The translations under genes and the position numbers were made by a program. From assembly GCA_002110485.1 (NCBI GenBank), contig MOWL01000067.1, forward strand, positions 558,001 through 622,000: a stretch of DNA of 64,000 nucleotides, given 5' to 3'. The stretch comes from Emergomyces orientalis (Eukaryota; Ascomycota; Eurotiomycetes; Onygenales; Ajellomycetaceae). Positions 1 to 12,061 of the stretch are shown piece after piece (within the stretch, counting starts at the first letter, position 1; the number at the start of each line of letters is the position of its first letter). The notes under the pieces are model-generated. The model ran no database searches. It saw only the letters and a program-made list of their open reading frames with translations, and was not told the origin of the DNA.

Positions 1-1
1 T

Positions 2-3000
2 GAGCCCACGGGCTCGGGGATTGGCGACGACCTTCCACACCGTTCCTCGTCTGCTCGCGGCCGGCTCCCAGGGGCCTTCGAGAGCTCCGTTAACGAACCC
101 CCCGTTACACCACATCACCCTGATACCGGCCTAAACACGGCACCAACGACCGTGAGGCCGGCCCGATCCACCCGACGTCTCGTCGAGCCTGAAAGGCACA
201 CCGAGAGCGCCGATGAAGACGAGGGCGAAAACACCCCAGCATCTCAGGCCCCCATCCCTCATTCAGACCCCTATTCAGTTCGCCGTTTAGAGTATGAAAC
301 AGAGCGTGAGAAACGCAAGGGATTGGAGCTGCAGCTCCGCATAGAGGAGCTCCGAACTCGAGCAGCAGAGGTCACAGCAGCTGCAGCAGCCGCCGCACCA
401 TCCTCTGCACCCAACCCGACGACTCGGCCCGCTCCCACATGGGATCCCGAGATTGGAACCAAGATTAGATACAATCTTTATGACCCCGATACACCCGCAG
501 GCAAGGCAATTAATCAGTTTAGACAAGATGTGAAGAATATTGTCAAACCCAATGCCCTGACCGGCACATCGAATTATGTGTCCTGGAAGACATCAATGAC
601 TTCAAGACTCACGGATGCGCAGTGTTGGGATATAATAGAGGAAGAGCAGGTTGAGGACCCGCTTCAGGACCCGGAATGGGCTCCTTTCTGGATGGCAAGG
701 AATCGCTGGCTGTACGCATTCATCTCAAACTCTTTGAGTGCAGCGGTCAGACCCAGATTCATTAAAAATGACACTGAAAATAGAATAGCGTACACCCTCT
801 GGCGCGTGATAGCTGAGGAATTTGCTACTCCCAAGACTCAACTACGGCGTGAAGCCACACTGGAGTTCATGGCATTGGGTGGCACGCAAGTAACAAATCT
901 GCATGCATTCTTTGACAAGTTTCGTATGGTTATCTTGAAGTTAGAGCTGGAGAATGTGATCCTAGCGGATTCAGTACTGTTTGACACATTCTATTCTGCT
1001 CTTCCCAATGTGTGGCGGGACTATATTCAGAAGAAAGTAGAAGAGGAACAAACCTCCAAGTCCACGGCTGTCACATTGAATGTGCACTCGTTGATGGAAG
1101 AGATCCGTTCACGATTAGATCCTCCCAAGGATAAAAAGCCCATGCAATCGGCGAGCACGGCGGCGAACGCTGCTCAATCGGACTCGCCAAACACAAACTC
1201 GAATTCGGCCCGAGGTGCCCGTACTCAGGGCCAAAGCCGTGGTGGGGGCCGCGGAGCCGGCAACCCGCCACCCACCTGCTCTCAATGTGAGAGGGGCCAC
1301 TATGGCACATGCTGGCTGGCTAATCCCGATAAAGCTCCCGATGACTGGAGGACCTTCAATACTGCGAGGATTAAAGAATTCAGAGAGAAGAAGAATAAAG
1401 ATAAGAAGATTAATGAAAGTCAATTAGCTATAACTGATGGCTCAGAGACATTCCAAATGGCGAATCTCGCGGAGGTTATTAATATACCTGCTTGTTTCGT
1501 AGAACCTCGTAAAGACTCTCTCACTATATGGGACAGCGGCGCAGGTTGTCATATAGCCTGCAACAGATCACACTTCTCAACTTTCTATAAGATTAACGGA
1601 CCGACCGTTCAAGTGGCTAATAGAGCCATTCTCAAGGTTCAAGGCGTTGGCATAGCCTCCATACCGGCGGGGGAGAGGCTGATTGAGTTCAACCATGTGT
1701 ACTATGTACCCGGACTCTCTGCCAATCTCATTTCCGCAGGGCTCATGGAACGCCAGGGCTATTCCCGCCGTGATATGCATATTGAAGCTGGGAACTACTT
1801 CGAATTCTTGTCCCCAGCTGGCAGTGACGTGTTCTATGCCAATCTAGCTCCCAATAACGTCTACATTCTCTCCGATAACCCCCCAGTATTTGATGGAGTA
1901 ATGAATGACCCAGAATTCGGTGGAACTGCATATCTCGCAGTTCCGAAGCCGAAGACTATTTCTATAGAGTACAATCCCAATGCTGCCTCCCTCGGCCCGT
2001 TCAGCCGTGAGGAGGTTGAACATTTAATCAATCCAAAGGACCCTGATACTGACTCCTTCGTGGTGTCCCCGCCGGCTCGCCTACCTGCTATCATCCCGAA
2101 GCAGCTCTCTATTGATGAGTGGCACCGCCGGCTAGGCCATACCGGCCAAGACAACATAATAAAAATGGCCAGAGACCCGCGTTTCGGAATCGCTATTATC
2201 GGCCCGAAAAAGCTCTCCTTTTGTGCTACGTGTGTTAAATCCAAGCAAAAACGTGCATCTTACAAGAATGCCCCACTGCGCAGAGCCACCCGCAAAGCTC
2301 TTAAGATATGGGTGGATGTGTTCGGTGGCGGTGACACCCTTGGAGTGAGAGAAGAGGAAGATATCTCATCATACGCAGGCAAGAAGCTTGCGATGATCAT
2401 TACTGACGATGCAACGAGGATGAGATGGGTATTCCTATTAGAATGTAAAGATGAGGTGCTAAAATATGTACGGATTTTCAATCAGTTCATGAAAAATCTT
2501 CTTGGGCGTGGCATTGCAATCATACACTCCGACCGCGGAGAGTTAAACTCGAATGCGGCCAATGCCTATATGCTCAGTGAGGGAATTAAATGGGAGCCAA
2601 CCCCCCCACATACTCCTCAACAGGATGGTGTATCAGAACGTTCCGTCGGCCTGATTATAGAGAAGGCCCGATCACTATTAATAGATTCCTCGGCCCCCGA
2701 GAAGATGTGGGGCGAAGCGGTCATTGCGGCCACAGAGCTTCTTAATCTCATGCCAACCTCAACGGTCCTATATGGGGGCATAGAGAACGCGGACCCGAAA
2801 CCAACCACCCCCTATGAGGCATGGCTAGGAGCTCTACCATCGGCACGTGGCATACGCCGTTGGGGCTGTAAGGCATTCCTAAAAATAGTGCCCAAACCTA
2901 TTAATAAGATGGCTCCCCGCTCTATGGAGCTAATATTTGTGGGCTATGATGGGTTCACTAACTATCGACTGGTTGACCCCTCCAACGGGCGTCTATATAT

Positions 3001-5065
3001 ATCCAAAGACGTCATATTCCAGGAGGATCTGCACCTGGCGGACCCATCGGCACCCCTCACTCAAGACCCCAAGGCTCTACCATCGGCAGCCCGACAGGCG
3101 GCTGCAGTGATTCCTTTGGCTGCCTTAAATCTAAATATAACCTCAATCTCCACCCCTACGGGCCCTGAATCTAATCTCTTTATTGAAGAAGAAATCCAAC
3201 CAGATCGTCCACTTTTCTTGGAGCCGACAAATAACTGGTGGATTGATTATGAAATTACAGCGAGGATTCCAACCTTTTTGGTGCAGAATGCACCTACTTC
3301 TCCAGAATCCGAGCTAGAGATGAACACTACATTCCCCGCGAACCTGGCCACCCTTTCTGCTGCAGAGAATGCGGCCTCAGTGGGGGAGGCCTCAGTGGGG
3401 GATGAACCTGAAGACCTTCCTGGGGATCCCGAGATCATTGGGCTCCTGATTCCGAAAAACCTCACGCGTGCCAGAGCTTCCCCAGAATGGAAGTACTATT
3501 ATCATGCATGCGTTAAAGAGGTTAACCGTTTAAAACAAATAGGTGCATGGCGCCTAGTGGAAAGAACCCCTGACATGACCATACTTCGCGGCCAATGGGT
3601 GTTCGATAAGAAAGTCAATAATATGGGCAAGGTTACCCGATATAAGGCCCGCTGGGTCGTATGTGGGAACTATCAAGAGAAGGGGGTTAATTACTCCAGA
3701 ACCTTCGCCCCCGTTGTATTCACTTCCACATCCTGAGCTCTCATGGCGATCTCGGCATCCCGAGACTGGCATGTTCTTCAAATCGATATGGTGACTGCAT
3801 TCCTGAACGCTCAGCTGCCGCAAAATGAGCGTGTATATATGCATCAACCTGCTGGCTTCAAGGAGGGCCGCGGCGACCTAGTCTGTGAGTTAATACAGGG
3901 CCTCTACGGGCTCAAGCAGGCCGCTCTTTTGTGGTATGAAGAACTGCGTAAAATGCTCCTAAGAACAGGCTTTCGCGTTAGCCCATACGACGCCGGGTTA
4001 TTCATTAATGACGCCCGGAAAGTCTATATAACAGTATATGTGGACGACGTGCGCCTATACGGCCCGAATATTGAAGATTTGAACTGGGCCAAGGCTGAAA
4101 TAGCCAATAACTATGAGATCAAGGATGTAGGGGACTCTAACCGCTACTTGGGCATGAAGATTGAGAGAGGCTCAGATTCTCTCACACTCTCTCAACCCCT
4201 ATTTGTGAAGAACCTATTAGAAGAGTTCTCTATGGAGGACTGTCATCCCACAACTACCCCCATGGAGCAGAACATTGACTTCATGAATGATAATGAGGAA
4301 CCTATCGCCTACACGGCAGAATTTACCCTACGCTCCTATCAATCGGGCATAGGATCTCTGCAGTATTTGGCAGCCAACACACGTCTGGATGTTAGCTTTG
4401 CGGCGGGCTTTCTCGGCCGATTTAGCTCGCGTCCTACATCAAAGAATTGGGCGGCATTTAAGCGTACACTTCGCTATTTACAGGGCTCTGCTGATGATGG
4501 AATAACCTACTACAAGAATGCGGACATAGAACCCGTAGTGCATGCCGATGCCGATTGGGCGGGCAGGGACCCGGGTTCCCGATCAACCACTGGCTATATC
4601 ATATATATGGCCGGAGGCCCCATTGCGTGGCGTAGCTGCAAGCAGACAGGGGTCTCCAAATCATCTACAGAGGCCGAATATATTGCTTCTTCGGAGGCCG
4701 CCTATGAGCTCGTTCATCTTCAGGAGCTCTTAGAGGATGCCGGCTTCGTCCCGTCCCGCCGAAATAATCTCGATGCCGAAGATTGCCCCATTCCCTCAAT
4801 AGCCAATGGCCTGGCATGCACTATCCATGCCGATAATAAGTCTGCCATAGAGCTATCCTCTAGCGAGGCCATTCCACGCCGCTCGAAACATATAGAGGTT
4901 TGGTTCCATATTCTTCGGGATCTCACACGTAAGGGAGAGATCTCGGTCCGATACATTCCATCCGCTGAGAATGTGGCGGATGGCCTAACCAAGCCACTCG
5001 GGCCACTAAAATATATGCATTGGAAGGAGCTTATTAAAATGAGGAAGAAAGGGGTTCTAGTTTGA
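2..5065 (+). pseudogene. copia-A1 gag-pol polyprotein, 5'-partial, one in-frame TGA
   Basis: Open in one frame from base 2 to a TGA at 3734-3736, then open again to the terminal TGA at 5063-5065. Visible parts are a copia-type gag region, a short Cys-His knuckle (CSQCERGHYGTC, near 1280), the aspartic protease motif WDSGAG (near 1530), the integrase HHCC zinc region (near 2130-2240), a DDE-type core (TDDATR near 2405, HSDRGE near 2527, QQDGVSERS near 2620), reverse transcriptase with YVDD (near 4040), and RNase H (DADWAGRD; SSTEAEYIAS) ending near 5000. Copia elements normally encode this as one ORF, so the TGA in the N-terminal part of RT should abolish RT unless read through. The stop sits where related elements have a sense codon, plausibly Arg or Trp. 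The second copy shares it. Confidence 0.93.
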
Positions 5066-5186
5066 AGAATATGTTGGGAACTGGTTTTTTAACTATCTTG
5101 TTTTTCCAGTTAATTTTGTACATATACATAGAAGAAGGGCCTATTTCGTATGCAGCACTATGTAGTGATACTATGGTGAGTGGGGG

Positions 5187-5287
5187 TGTCGGACCTATCC
5201 GTCCGGCTTAGTAATTCTCTCTCCACCATATATAACTCCGTAGCTAGCATACCCCTTTAATCAATCAAGAACATCGTACCTCCCACA
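5187..5287 (+). repeat. 3' LTR of copia-A1
   Basis: A very short LTR (101 bp) of TG...CA form, starting TGTCGGACC and ending CTCCCACA. It matches the 99-bp LTRs at 22195-22293 and 27755-27853. A G-rich polypurine tract (GTGAGTGGGGG) lies directly before it. It contains a TATA-like ATATATAA. Confidence 0.93.
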
Positions 5288-5317
5288 TGACTAGGGTAGC
5301 TCTAGTATTACCTAACA
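5288..5317 (-). repeat. Stub of copia-C 3' LTR, cut by copia-A1
   Basis: Read on the minus strand, a G-run (5318-5324) precedes TGTTAGGTAATACTAG, which looks like a polypurine tract followed by the first 30 bp of an LTR. It is cut off at 5288 by copia-A1. The copia-C RNase H (5416-5876, minus) lies just upstream in element orientation, which supports this reading. Confidence 0.55.
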
Positions 5318-5415
5318 CCCCCCCATGCTAGGGCGCCGCCGGAGCACGCACACAGGCCTCCCCAACGCAAAAAGAATGAATATAGCAGCTAAGTACAAAA
5401 CTTTTAATCAAAATA

Positions 5416-5876
5416 TCAACCAGATCGCCCTGAATTGTATAGCTCAAGATTGATCACAAAAGTGTTGAATGTGAGCTTAGACAGTGACTTTGTAAAACCA
5501 TCCATCTTATTCTTCATTGAACTAACATGATGAAGATAGAGCTCTTTCTTAGCTACAAGATCACACAGTATATGATAGCAGACTTCAATATGTCTTGAAT
5601 GCTTAGTTAGAGACTCATCATGAGCAAGATCAATGACACTTTTATTATCAATATGCAGATTATTGAAAAGAATATATCTCTTCATATTCTCTAGCAGTCT
5701 TGCATCATACAGTATATTCTTCAACCAGATCAGCTCACATGTGACTTCACTAGCAGCAATATATTCTGCCTCAGTTGTAGATTTGGCCATAGAGACCTGC
5801 TGCTGTGAACACCATGACACAGAAGCCTCATTTATCATTATAATATAGTCAGATGTTGATTTATATTGAAGATCTG
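5416..5876 (-). pseudogene. copia-C RNase H region (remnant), part 1
   Basis: Minus-strand copia RNase H: the motifs KSTTEAEYIAASE, NLHIDNKSVIDLAHDE and KHSRHIEVCYHIL are clear, followed by the usual C-terminal end. The upstream part of the same domain lies beyond the gypsy-A insertion at 12062-12253. There the frame resumes through ADSN, a TGA in place of the usual Trp, then AGAD, and continues directly into the residues at 5876. This dates gypsy-A as younger than copia-C. Confidence 0.85.
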
Positions 5877-6165
5877 TGTAACGGGCCTACGCCGAAGAGC
5901 TCGGCACTAATATAGATCTTATATAACAAAATAGAAAACGTTAAGGAAAGAAGAGAAAAGGAAGAGGAATTTGTCAGAGACAGAGATTTATACATATATG
6001 CAGTGAAGCTCTGAGTGGAGCTCTGGGTGGAAGAATAGAAGCTCTGATAAGAGGGTTAGTTCAGAAATCGGAGCTTTTGGAGTGGAGAAACCATGGAGTG
6101 TATGCTTTCGAAGGTGTAGCGGGGGTGTAGCGGAATGGTCTATTAATCGGGCGTAGTCTGTCACA
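5877..6165 (-). repeat. 3' LTR of gypsy-A
   Basis: 289 bp, nearly identical to 11773-12061. On the plus strand it begins TGTAACGGGCC and ends GTCACA. The few differences from its partner are mostly C/T or G/A, as expected of RIP-like decay. Confidence 0.93.
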
Positions 6166-6189
6166 TTAGCCCCCCCTTTCGCAGAGTGA

Positions 6190-7600
6190 GGGTTAAGTGG
6201 TAGAGTTGTGGGCGCGTTGTTCCCATCGTTCAAGGGCCGCTGTTTCGGACAGCGCGGAGCCTGGGGTCCAGGTCAGGCAATTGTAGCCAACCCATTTCAC
6301 GAGATATTGTCGGCCGCGGCCACAGGGTCTTTTGTCTAGGATGTCTTCTATCTCCCATTCAAGTTTGTTGTCTTCTCCTATGATCCCTAGCGGTTGCCAG
6401 TCGGACGTCAGTTGAGAAGGGAATGGGTCGGTGGCGGCACAGCGCAGCAAGCTTGTATGAAAAACGTCGTGGATCCCAGACAGAGTGTTAAGGTGGTAGT
6501 TGTGGCTGCCTAGGACTTCCACAACTTCGTATTTCGTGTGGCGGTAATCTAGCGTGCGTAATGAGCGTGTGGTTCATATGTTTCTGAGGTTTAACCACAT
6601 GAGGTCTTCTATCTTATACTGTTCAGCAGGGTCTCATTGTATGTTAGCTTGATCTTCTTGGTTCTGCTTTGTGCTTGTTATGAAGGCTTCTGCCCAGTCG
6701 CAGGCATCTCAGAGCTTTGTTACTATATTGTCCGCGATTTGGACTGGGCTGTGAGGATTCAGTGTGAGCTGCGTGGGTTCTAGAAGATCAAGTATTTCCA
6801 TGTGATAGCTGTGTGTAAGGAAGAATGAGCTCATGCCTGTTGAGGCTGCATCTTGGCTGTTAATAGCAACTTCAGCGTGCAGAAGGAGGTCGTGCCAGTC
6901 ATCCTGTGAATAGTTGCAGAACTTGCAGAGGTAATTCTTCACTGTTTGAATCATTTGCTTCGACGCGCCATCAGTCTCTGGGTGATAGGCAGTCGACAGG
7001 CGGTGTGTGATTTTGAGAATCTGGCAGATTCTTGTCCAGAGAGCTCCTACAAATTGGTGACCTCAATCTGATACTATTGACCTTGGTAAGCCATGCATTC
7101 AGTAGAATGAGCTTTGTAGAAAGGCTTCAGCAACTCATTCAGCATTCATTTTCTTGCAGGGTTCTAATATCACACTCTTGCTTAGTCAGTCAACAATTAT
7201 CAACACGTTCTTACAACCATTGCTTTCGGGGAGGTCGACGGCGAAATCAATAGCTATATTCTGCCAGATTCTGTCAGGGATGTTGAGTGATTTGAGGAGT
7301 CCTTTCCTACAGTCTTTCCATGAGATGACAGAGAAACAGCAGTTGCAGTTTCAGATGAAGTGTTGAATACTGTTTGATATCTCAGGCCAGTAGAATTCTT
7401 GAGAGACCATTCAGTATAGTTGTTTGCAGCCTGGGTGGCCAGTCATACGCGAGTCATGCATTTCTTGCATGATCTGAGTGCGTAGAGGTTCTGATTGTGG
7501 GACTCAGCATCAGTCATGAAAGTGAAGGGTGTCATTGTTGTTAACTGAGCATTCTGAAATGTTGGTTCTCACGCGTAGTTCTGGGGAAAATCGGGATGCC
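6190..7600 (-). pseudogene. gypsy-A integrase with C-terminal chromodomain (decayed)
   Basis: The minus strand near 6960-7060 reads as an integrase core: FVGALWTRICQ, then STAYHPETDGASKQ, the conserved region before the catalytic Glu of Ty3/gypsy integrases. It continues through DAASTGMSSFFLTH (near 6830) to the LGSHNYHLNTLSGIHDVFH region (near 6500). Residues EWEIEDILDKR...GRQYLVKWVGY...TWTPGSAL (6230-6350) form a chromodomain with its aromatic and acidic positions. In chromoviruses this domain steers integration to modified chromatin. Several in-frame stops make this copy inactive. Confidence 0.88.
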
Positions 7601-7693
7601 TCTTGATGTATGTTCTTGGTAAGGAGTCGGAGGAGTTCATCTGTCAGGGCTGAAGTACGCCATAGTTCATCAAGTGACATTTCGGGAGAGGCG

Positions 7694-7765
7694 GAGGGAG
7701 CTGAGGCGTCGGAGGGAGCTGAGGCGTCGGAGGGAGCTGAGGCGTCGGAGGGAGCTGAGGCGTCG
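7694..7765. repeat. 18-bp tandem repeat, four copies, inside gypsy-A pol
   Basis: Four head-to-tail copies of GAGGGAGCTGAGGCGTCG, in phase with the minus-strand reading frame. There they encode a repeated six-residue Ser-Asp-Ala-Ser-Ala-Pro unit, in the linker between RNase H and integrase. The repeat is exact while the surrounding sequence is decayed, so the expansion may be recent. Confidence 0.9.
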
Positions 7766-7999
7766 GAGGTGGTTCGTAGAGGGAGTATCTTAATCAGGGA
7801 AGCACGGATCGTGCTGTGTGCTGTCTTGTTCTGGCTAACTAATATCTTCAGGTCTAGAAGTCAGTGTTCATGGTTGGTTCAGCGGGTGTCTGCTGTGTTG
7901 GAAGGCATATCCTGTTCTCATTGTGAGAGGGCGTCTGCCATAGAGTTCTGGCTATCAGAGTGATAGTGTATTGTGAAGTGGAAGCAGCTCAGTAGTTCA

Positions 8000-9700
8000 G
8001 ATCATTGCATCTGTTGTTCTGTTAGCTTATGAGTAGTTGTGAAGTGCTTGAGATTCTTATAATCTGTGATTATTTCAAATTTGAGTACACTGAAGTTCAG
8101 AATCTCATTCTTCTAGACAGTGTACAATTGTGAGAAGTTCCTTGTCATAGATCTCATAGTTGCACTCAGCAGGGTTCATTTTCTTGAACATGAAGGTGCA
8201 TGGTCGTAGGACACCTTCATCATCATACTGTAGTATAGCTCCACTGATAACATAACCAGAGGAGTCGGCTTCTACAACTGTATCATGGTCGGGGTTGAAT
8301 GTTATTAACCAGAGTGCACTGATGAACATCTTCTTCATACATATGAAGAGAGCGTCGGCGTCTGCTGATCAGTGAAACACTGAATCCTTCCTAGTTAATT
8401 CAGTGAGTGGTCAGGCGATATCTGAGAAGTTTCATATGAATTGTCAGTAGAAGTTGATGAATCTGATGAAGCTACACATGTCTTTCACAGTTCATGGAGT
8501 CTCTCATTCAAGAATGGCAGAGACCTTCTCAGAATCCATTCAAATGCCTTTGCCAGCTTCTATGATGAAACCTAGATATTTCATAGTCTTGACTTCAAAG
8601 TCACATTTGTCAATGTCTATCAGTAAGCCTGCTTCTTGAAGTTGTTGTAGAATTTTTTGTACATGTTCTTGGTGTTCTCTTTGGGAACTGTCAGTGAAGA
8701 TGAGGATATCATTCAAATAGACAGACATGAATTTGTTGAGAAAGTCTTGTAACACTCAATTGATGTACTTCTGGAATGTACTCAGGGTGTTAGCTAGTTG
8801 TGAAACATGAGATTATCGCCACACATTCATTGGCTAAGACATACACACATGTTCAATTGCCACACTAATTGCCACACGGCGAACTCCGATGGAATCTCCA
8901 CCAAATACACCCTCATCTTCGCTGATCTTTAATATATTTGCCATTACATTGATTTTTCTACAAAGTCAGAGGTATTCAGCTGAGAATATCACGATACGAT
9001 CAATATAGCATGTAAATCACTCATATTATTGATGGATAGTTGTTGGGCAGCCTAAGATGGATTCACGGGTATAAATAGCCATGGAAAACCCATAGATATT
9101 TAGCTAGAGCAGAGCTCAGAGCACACAGACCACAATACCATATATCCCTATATATGTGCATATTATGCTAGCTACACTCTCCGTCTTATCCTCCGTTTCA
9201 TACTAGTTCAAAGGGTGTGACTACCCATTCAAAGAGGCTGTATCATGTCTGAAATGCTGTTAACCACTCATCACCTTCTGCGATGCGGATCTTGTGGAAG
9301 ACAGTGACAACATTCAATTTTGTGAACCATTGAGCGTGTCTGATACAAGTGAGGGTTTCATTGATAAGTGATAGTGAGTAATGATCTTTCTTTGTAAGAC
9401 AGTTCAATTCTCAGTAGTCTACACAGAATTGGAGTCCCCCGCCTGGTTTCTTTGCAAAGAGGATTGGGGCTGCGGCAGATGAGTTACTAACTTGTATGAA
9501 CCCTTTATCTAGTAGGTTGTTGAGAGTCTTACAAAGAAGAAGGAGTTCATCTCAGAATATGTTGTAAAGAGGGTCTCAAGAGGGTTTGAGATTCTTGCCA
9601 TTCTTCTTCTTGAGCTTGATTCAGTGATCTATCTCTGGTTCTCATAGGGGTGGTAGGTTCTCGGCGTCGTCTTGTCAGAAGACATCTAGATATTCATGAT
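8000..9700 (-). pseudogene. gypsy-A reverse transcriptase and RNase H (decayed, split by a solo LTR)
   Basis: RNase H-type sequence lies near 8105-8338 (VVEADSSGYVISGAILQ; CNYEIYDKELLTIV). RT lies upstream in element orientation: SVYLNDILIFTD near 8720 corresponds to the YLDD active site, with the first Asp replaced by Asn (GAT to AAT). The RT N-terminal part resumes beyond the solo LTR at about 9208-9700 (for example FCVDYRELN-like residues near 9420). The active-site change and multiple stops show that this copy cannot supply RT. Confidence 0.85.
8799..9202. repeat. Solo LTR of the copia-E family inside gypsy-A
   Basis: 404 bp, nearly identical to the copia-E LTRs at 52743-53146 and 58021-58424. 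It begins TGTGAAAC and ends GTTTCATA, giving imperfect terminal inverted repeats, and is flanked by a perfect 5-bp duplication CTAGT (8794-8798, 9203-9207). It is a solo LTR left after LTR-LTR recombination. TATAAAT at 9070-9076 is the likely promoter TATA box. Confidence 0.96.
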
Positions 9701-9941
9701 ACTGCTGTGGGAGCTTCGTGAGGGGGTCTGTTTGTGTCATGCAGACAAGTTTGTCAAGGGCTTTTTTGATATCTGTCAAGCTAGCAGAGTATATTGCTAC
9801 ACAGTCCTGCTGTCTGTGATTTTGTCAGGAGTTCTTTCAGAGAAGTTCATAAATATTAGCAGAAATTTATGTAAGATTCATGATATTATGAATGTTGTTT
9901 TCATGCACGCGGTTGTTATTAGGGAAAATGAGGCTTCTGTT

Positions 9942-10200
9942 TCATGCATCCAGTAAGACGCCTTCCTCGGATAGCCAGGCAAGTCCTAGCATGAGGTTGT
10001 AGTCAAGATTATCAACTTTGTACACATAAGTATTCTTGTGTTGATGTCCTCTGACATCTATGTCTAGTTTCATCATATAACGGGTGCAGACATCTCTAGG
10101 GCCGTCGAACCCTGCGAGAAGGCGAGGTTTCAGTAAAAGAATACACTGAAGATTACAGAGTCTTATGACTGAAGATTTAATCATTGTGTAATGGCATAGA
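9942..10200 (-). pseudogene. gypsy-A protease-like region (remnant)
   Basis: A minus-strand stretch with DIDVRGHQHKNTYVYKVDNLDYNLMLGLAWL, the C-terminal half of a Ty3/gypsy aspartic protease (ILG-type block, here MLGLAWL). The catalytic Asp lies further right (near 10200) in sequence with stops. Its place between gag zinc knuckle and RT agrees. Confidence 0.7.
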
Positions 10201-10399
10201 CCGCTGTCTACGATGCATTCATATTATATGTGCTATTTACCATGGTAGATACAAGAATCACATCCATTGTCATCTTTTCTTCAAATTGTTGTTGTTCAAT
10301 CTCTTCAAGCTTCTGTTTGCAAGTTTTCACAGAAGCTAGTCTTTTCCCTGCTTGGATTCTCTGGTCAGGATGTCTTCATAGCTGTCATCCGAATCTTCT

Positions 10400-11468
10400 T
10401 CCACTACGGTGTGGTTGGCACGGATTGCTGGCGACGGTCTATTCATTGTGCGAGGGGGGAGGTAAGCGGAGCAGCAGTCAGAGGCGATGTGACCTGATCG
10501 GTTGCAGTTGATGCAAACCCCTCATTGGCGTCAGTCAGCTGCGTCTTCAGGAGCAATCCCTGAGACTTGGAAGCCTGTTTGGACTGCGGAGACCCTTGCT
10601 TGTGCATAAGCATTGAAGTCTACCCAGTCCATGGTGTCCGCGTTGTTCTTCGGACGGGCGTGTTGGCAGCAGGGGTGTAACATTTCCTGCCACCAGCTTG
10701 TATGCTTTTGAGCTTGGTGAGACAGTTGTCTAAGGTTCAGAGTTGTATGCAAAAAGCTTCATACATTGAAGCTTCTTCAACACTAACTAGGGCTTGCAGT
10801 ATTTCAAATGCTAGAGCTTTCTTTAGTATACTGATCTTCATTCAGTCATCCCATCATTGGCCACCTGCTTCTAGGATCTTGGTGTCAAAGTCAGGGATGA
10901 ATGTTGTGAGAGAGGTATTCCTTTGACAGATGCTCTGCAGCCAGTCTAATACTTTCTATTGCGCGGTGGTATCTTTGAATAGAACATCAAGATGTTTGAT
11001 GATGTTGTCTGGAGTATGTAGTGCTGGTTCACATGCCTCCATCCAGGGGTGGAACTTTTGCTTAGCATGATCTTTCAGTCGGCCGTTGATATACCAACCT
11101 TGATTGATTAATGAGCTGATAATGTCTCTGTCTATGTTTAGTTTCGCGAGCATATCTAGTCTCCATGATGGATAGAGAGCAAGGTCGGAAGTGTCAAAAT
11201 ACACAGAAGTACTGAGGCACTCCTTCAGTGATTGTGCCGCGTGCGAAGGGTTTATTATTGACTCAGTTAGCATTGAAACTGTAGTTTCAACAGAGGTTTC
11301 TTGTTGAATCAACAAGTGTTGGATTTCTTCATACTGGTGTTGCTGTTGTTGGTGGCTAGCGTGCATATCAGTCATCTGTTGCTGCTGCAGCTTCAACATT
11401 GTTTGAAGTCATGGTGACACCTCAGTGAAGTTCACCATTGAGGGTTCACCTGCGTTGTCAGCGGACAT
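10400..11468 (-). pseudogene. gypsy-A gag with zinc knuckle (decayed)
   Basis: The likely start is the ATG at 11468-11466 (MSADNAGEP), just inside the 5' LTR. Residues from 11399 downward contain a Gln-rich segment (LKLQQQQMTDMHASHQQQQ) and a capsid-like helical region (10956-11330). A CINCNRSGHIASDC knuckle (CX2CX4HX4C) sits near 10480-10520. In-frame stops include TGA near 11410, a TAG near 10955 and others. Gag would form the particle and bind element RNA. Confidence 0.8.
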
Positions 11469-11772
11469 GGTTGCTTCAGATGTCAGGACTAGGGGTTCTG
11501 TCTCTGTGTTAAGGAATTTGTTGGGTTCAGAGGAAGTGTATTTGTACAAAAACTTCATACATCTGGGGTATCAGAACTCTTGAGTCTTTTACTGATACAT
11601 CTCTTTCATGAGATCTAGTTGTGGGGTCAAGATGATTGACAAGCAAGCTTCTTCTATCTAGTAGAGATCTGATGACTGCTAGCTAGTTGTCTTCTTTATT
11701 TCTTACACATTGTTACATGTTTGAATAATTGAATAATCGTTCCTCATAAGAATACAATGAATGTTTTCTAAG

Positions 11773-12061
11773 TGTAATGAGCCTACGCCGAAGAGCTCGG
11801 CACTAATATAGATCTTATATAACAAAATAGAAAATGTTAAGGAAAGAAGAGAAAAGGAAGAGGAATTTGTCAGAGACAGAGATTTATACACATATGCAGT
11901 GAAGCTCTGAGTGGAGCTCTGAGTGGAAGAATAGAAGCTCTGATAAGAGAGTTAGTTCAGGAATCAGAGCTTTTGAAGTGGAGAAACCATGGAGTGTACA
12001 CTTTCAGAGGCGTAGCGGGGGCGTAGCGGAATGGTCTATTAATCGGGCGTAGCCCGTCACA
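11773..12061 (-). repeat. 5' LTR of gypsy-A
   Basis: 289 bp, the partner of 5877-6165. It is followed by the ATCTG target duplication at 12062-12066. Confidence 0.93.

Larger units (their letters stand above)
1..5287 (+). mobile_element. Ty1/copia retrotransposon copia-A, copy 1 (left end outside window)
   Basis: A copia-type LTR retrotransposon on the plus strand with domain order gag, protease, integrase, reverse transcriptase, RNase H, then a 3' LTR at 5187-5287. The window opens inside gag: base 2 aligns with base 22577 of the second copy at 22195-27853, so about 380 bp (5' LTR and start of gag) lie to the left. The coding region is the best preserved of any element here, with one in-frame stop. 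It was inserted into the LTR of an older minus-strand copia element, whose stub follows at 5288-5317. The target duplication cannot be checked because the left flank is missing. Confidence 0.95.
5877..12061 (-). mobile_element. Ty3/gypsy chromodomain retrotransposon gypsy-A, complete but decayed
   Basis: Bounded by two 289-bp LTRs (5877-6165 and 11773-12061) and a perfect 5-bp duplication ATCTG (5872-5876 and 12062-12066). Orientation is minus: a polypurine tract (GAAAGGGGGGGG on the minus strand) abuts the left LTR, which is therefore the 3' LTR. Reading right to left come gag with a zinc knuckle, protease, RT, RNase H, integrase and a chromodomain. A solo LTR (8799-9202) is nested in RT. 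I did not see a TGG-type primer site next to the 5' LTR, which leaves self-priming of the Tf1 type possible. Confidence 0.93.

Noticed and set aside
7610..7963. Plus-strand ORF with repeated EGAEAS
   Set aside because: It is the opposite-strand shadow of the gypsy-A pol tandem repeat; the minus strand carries the integrase and RNase H domains.
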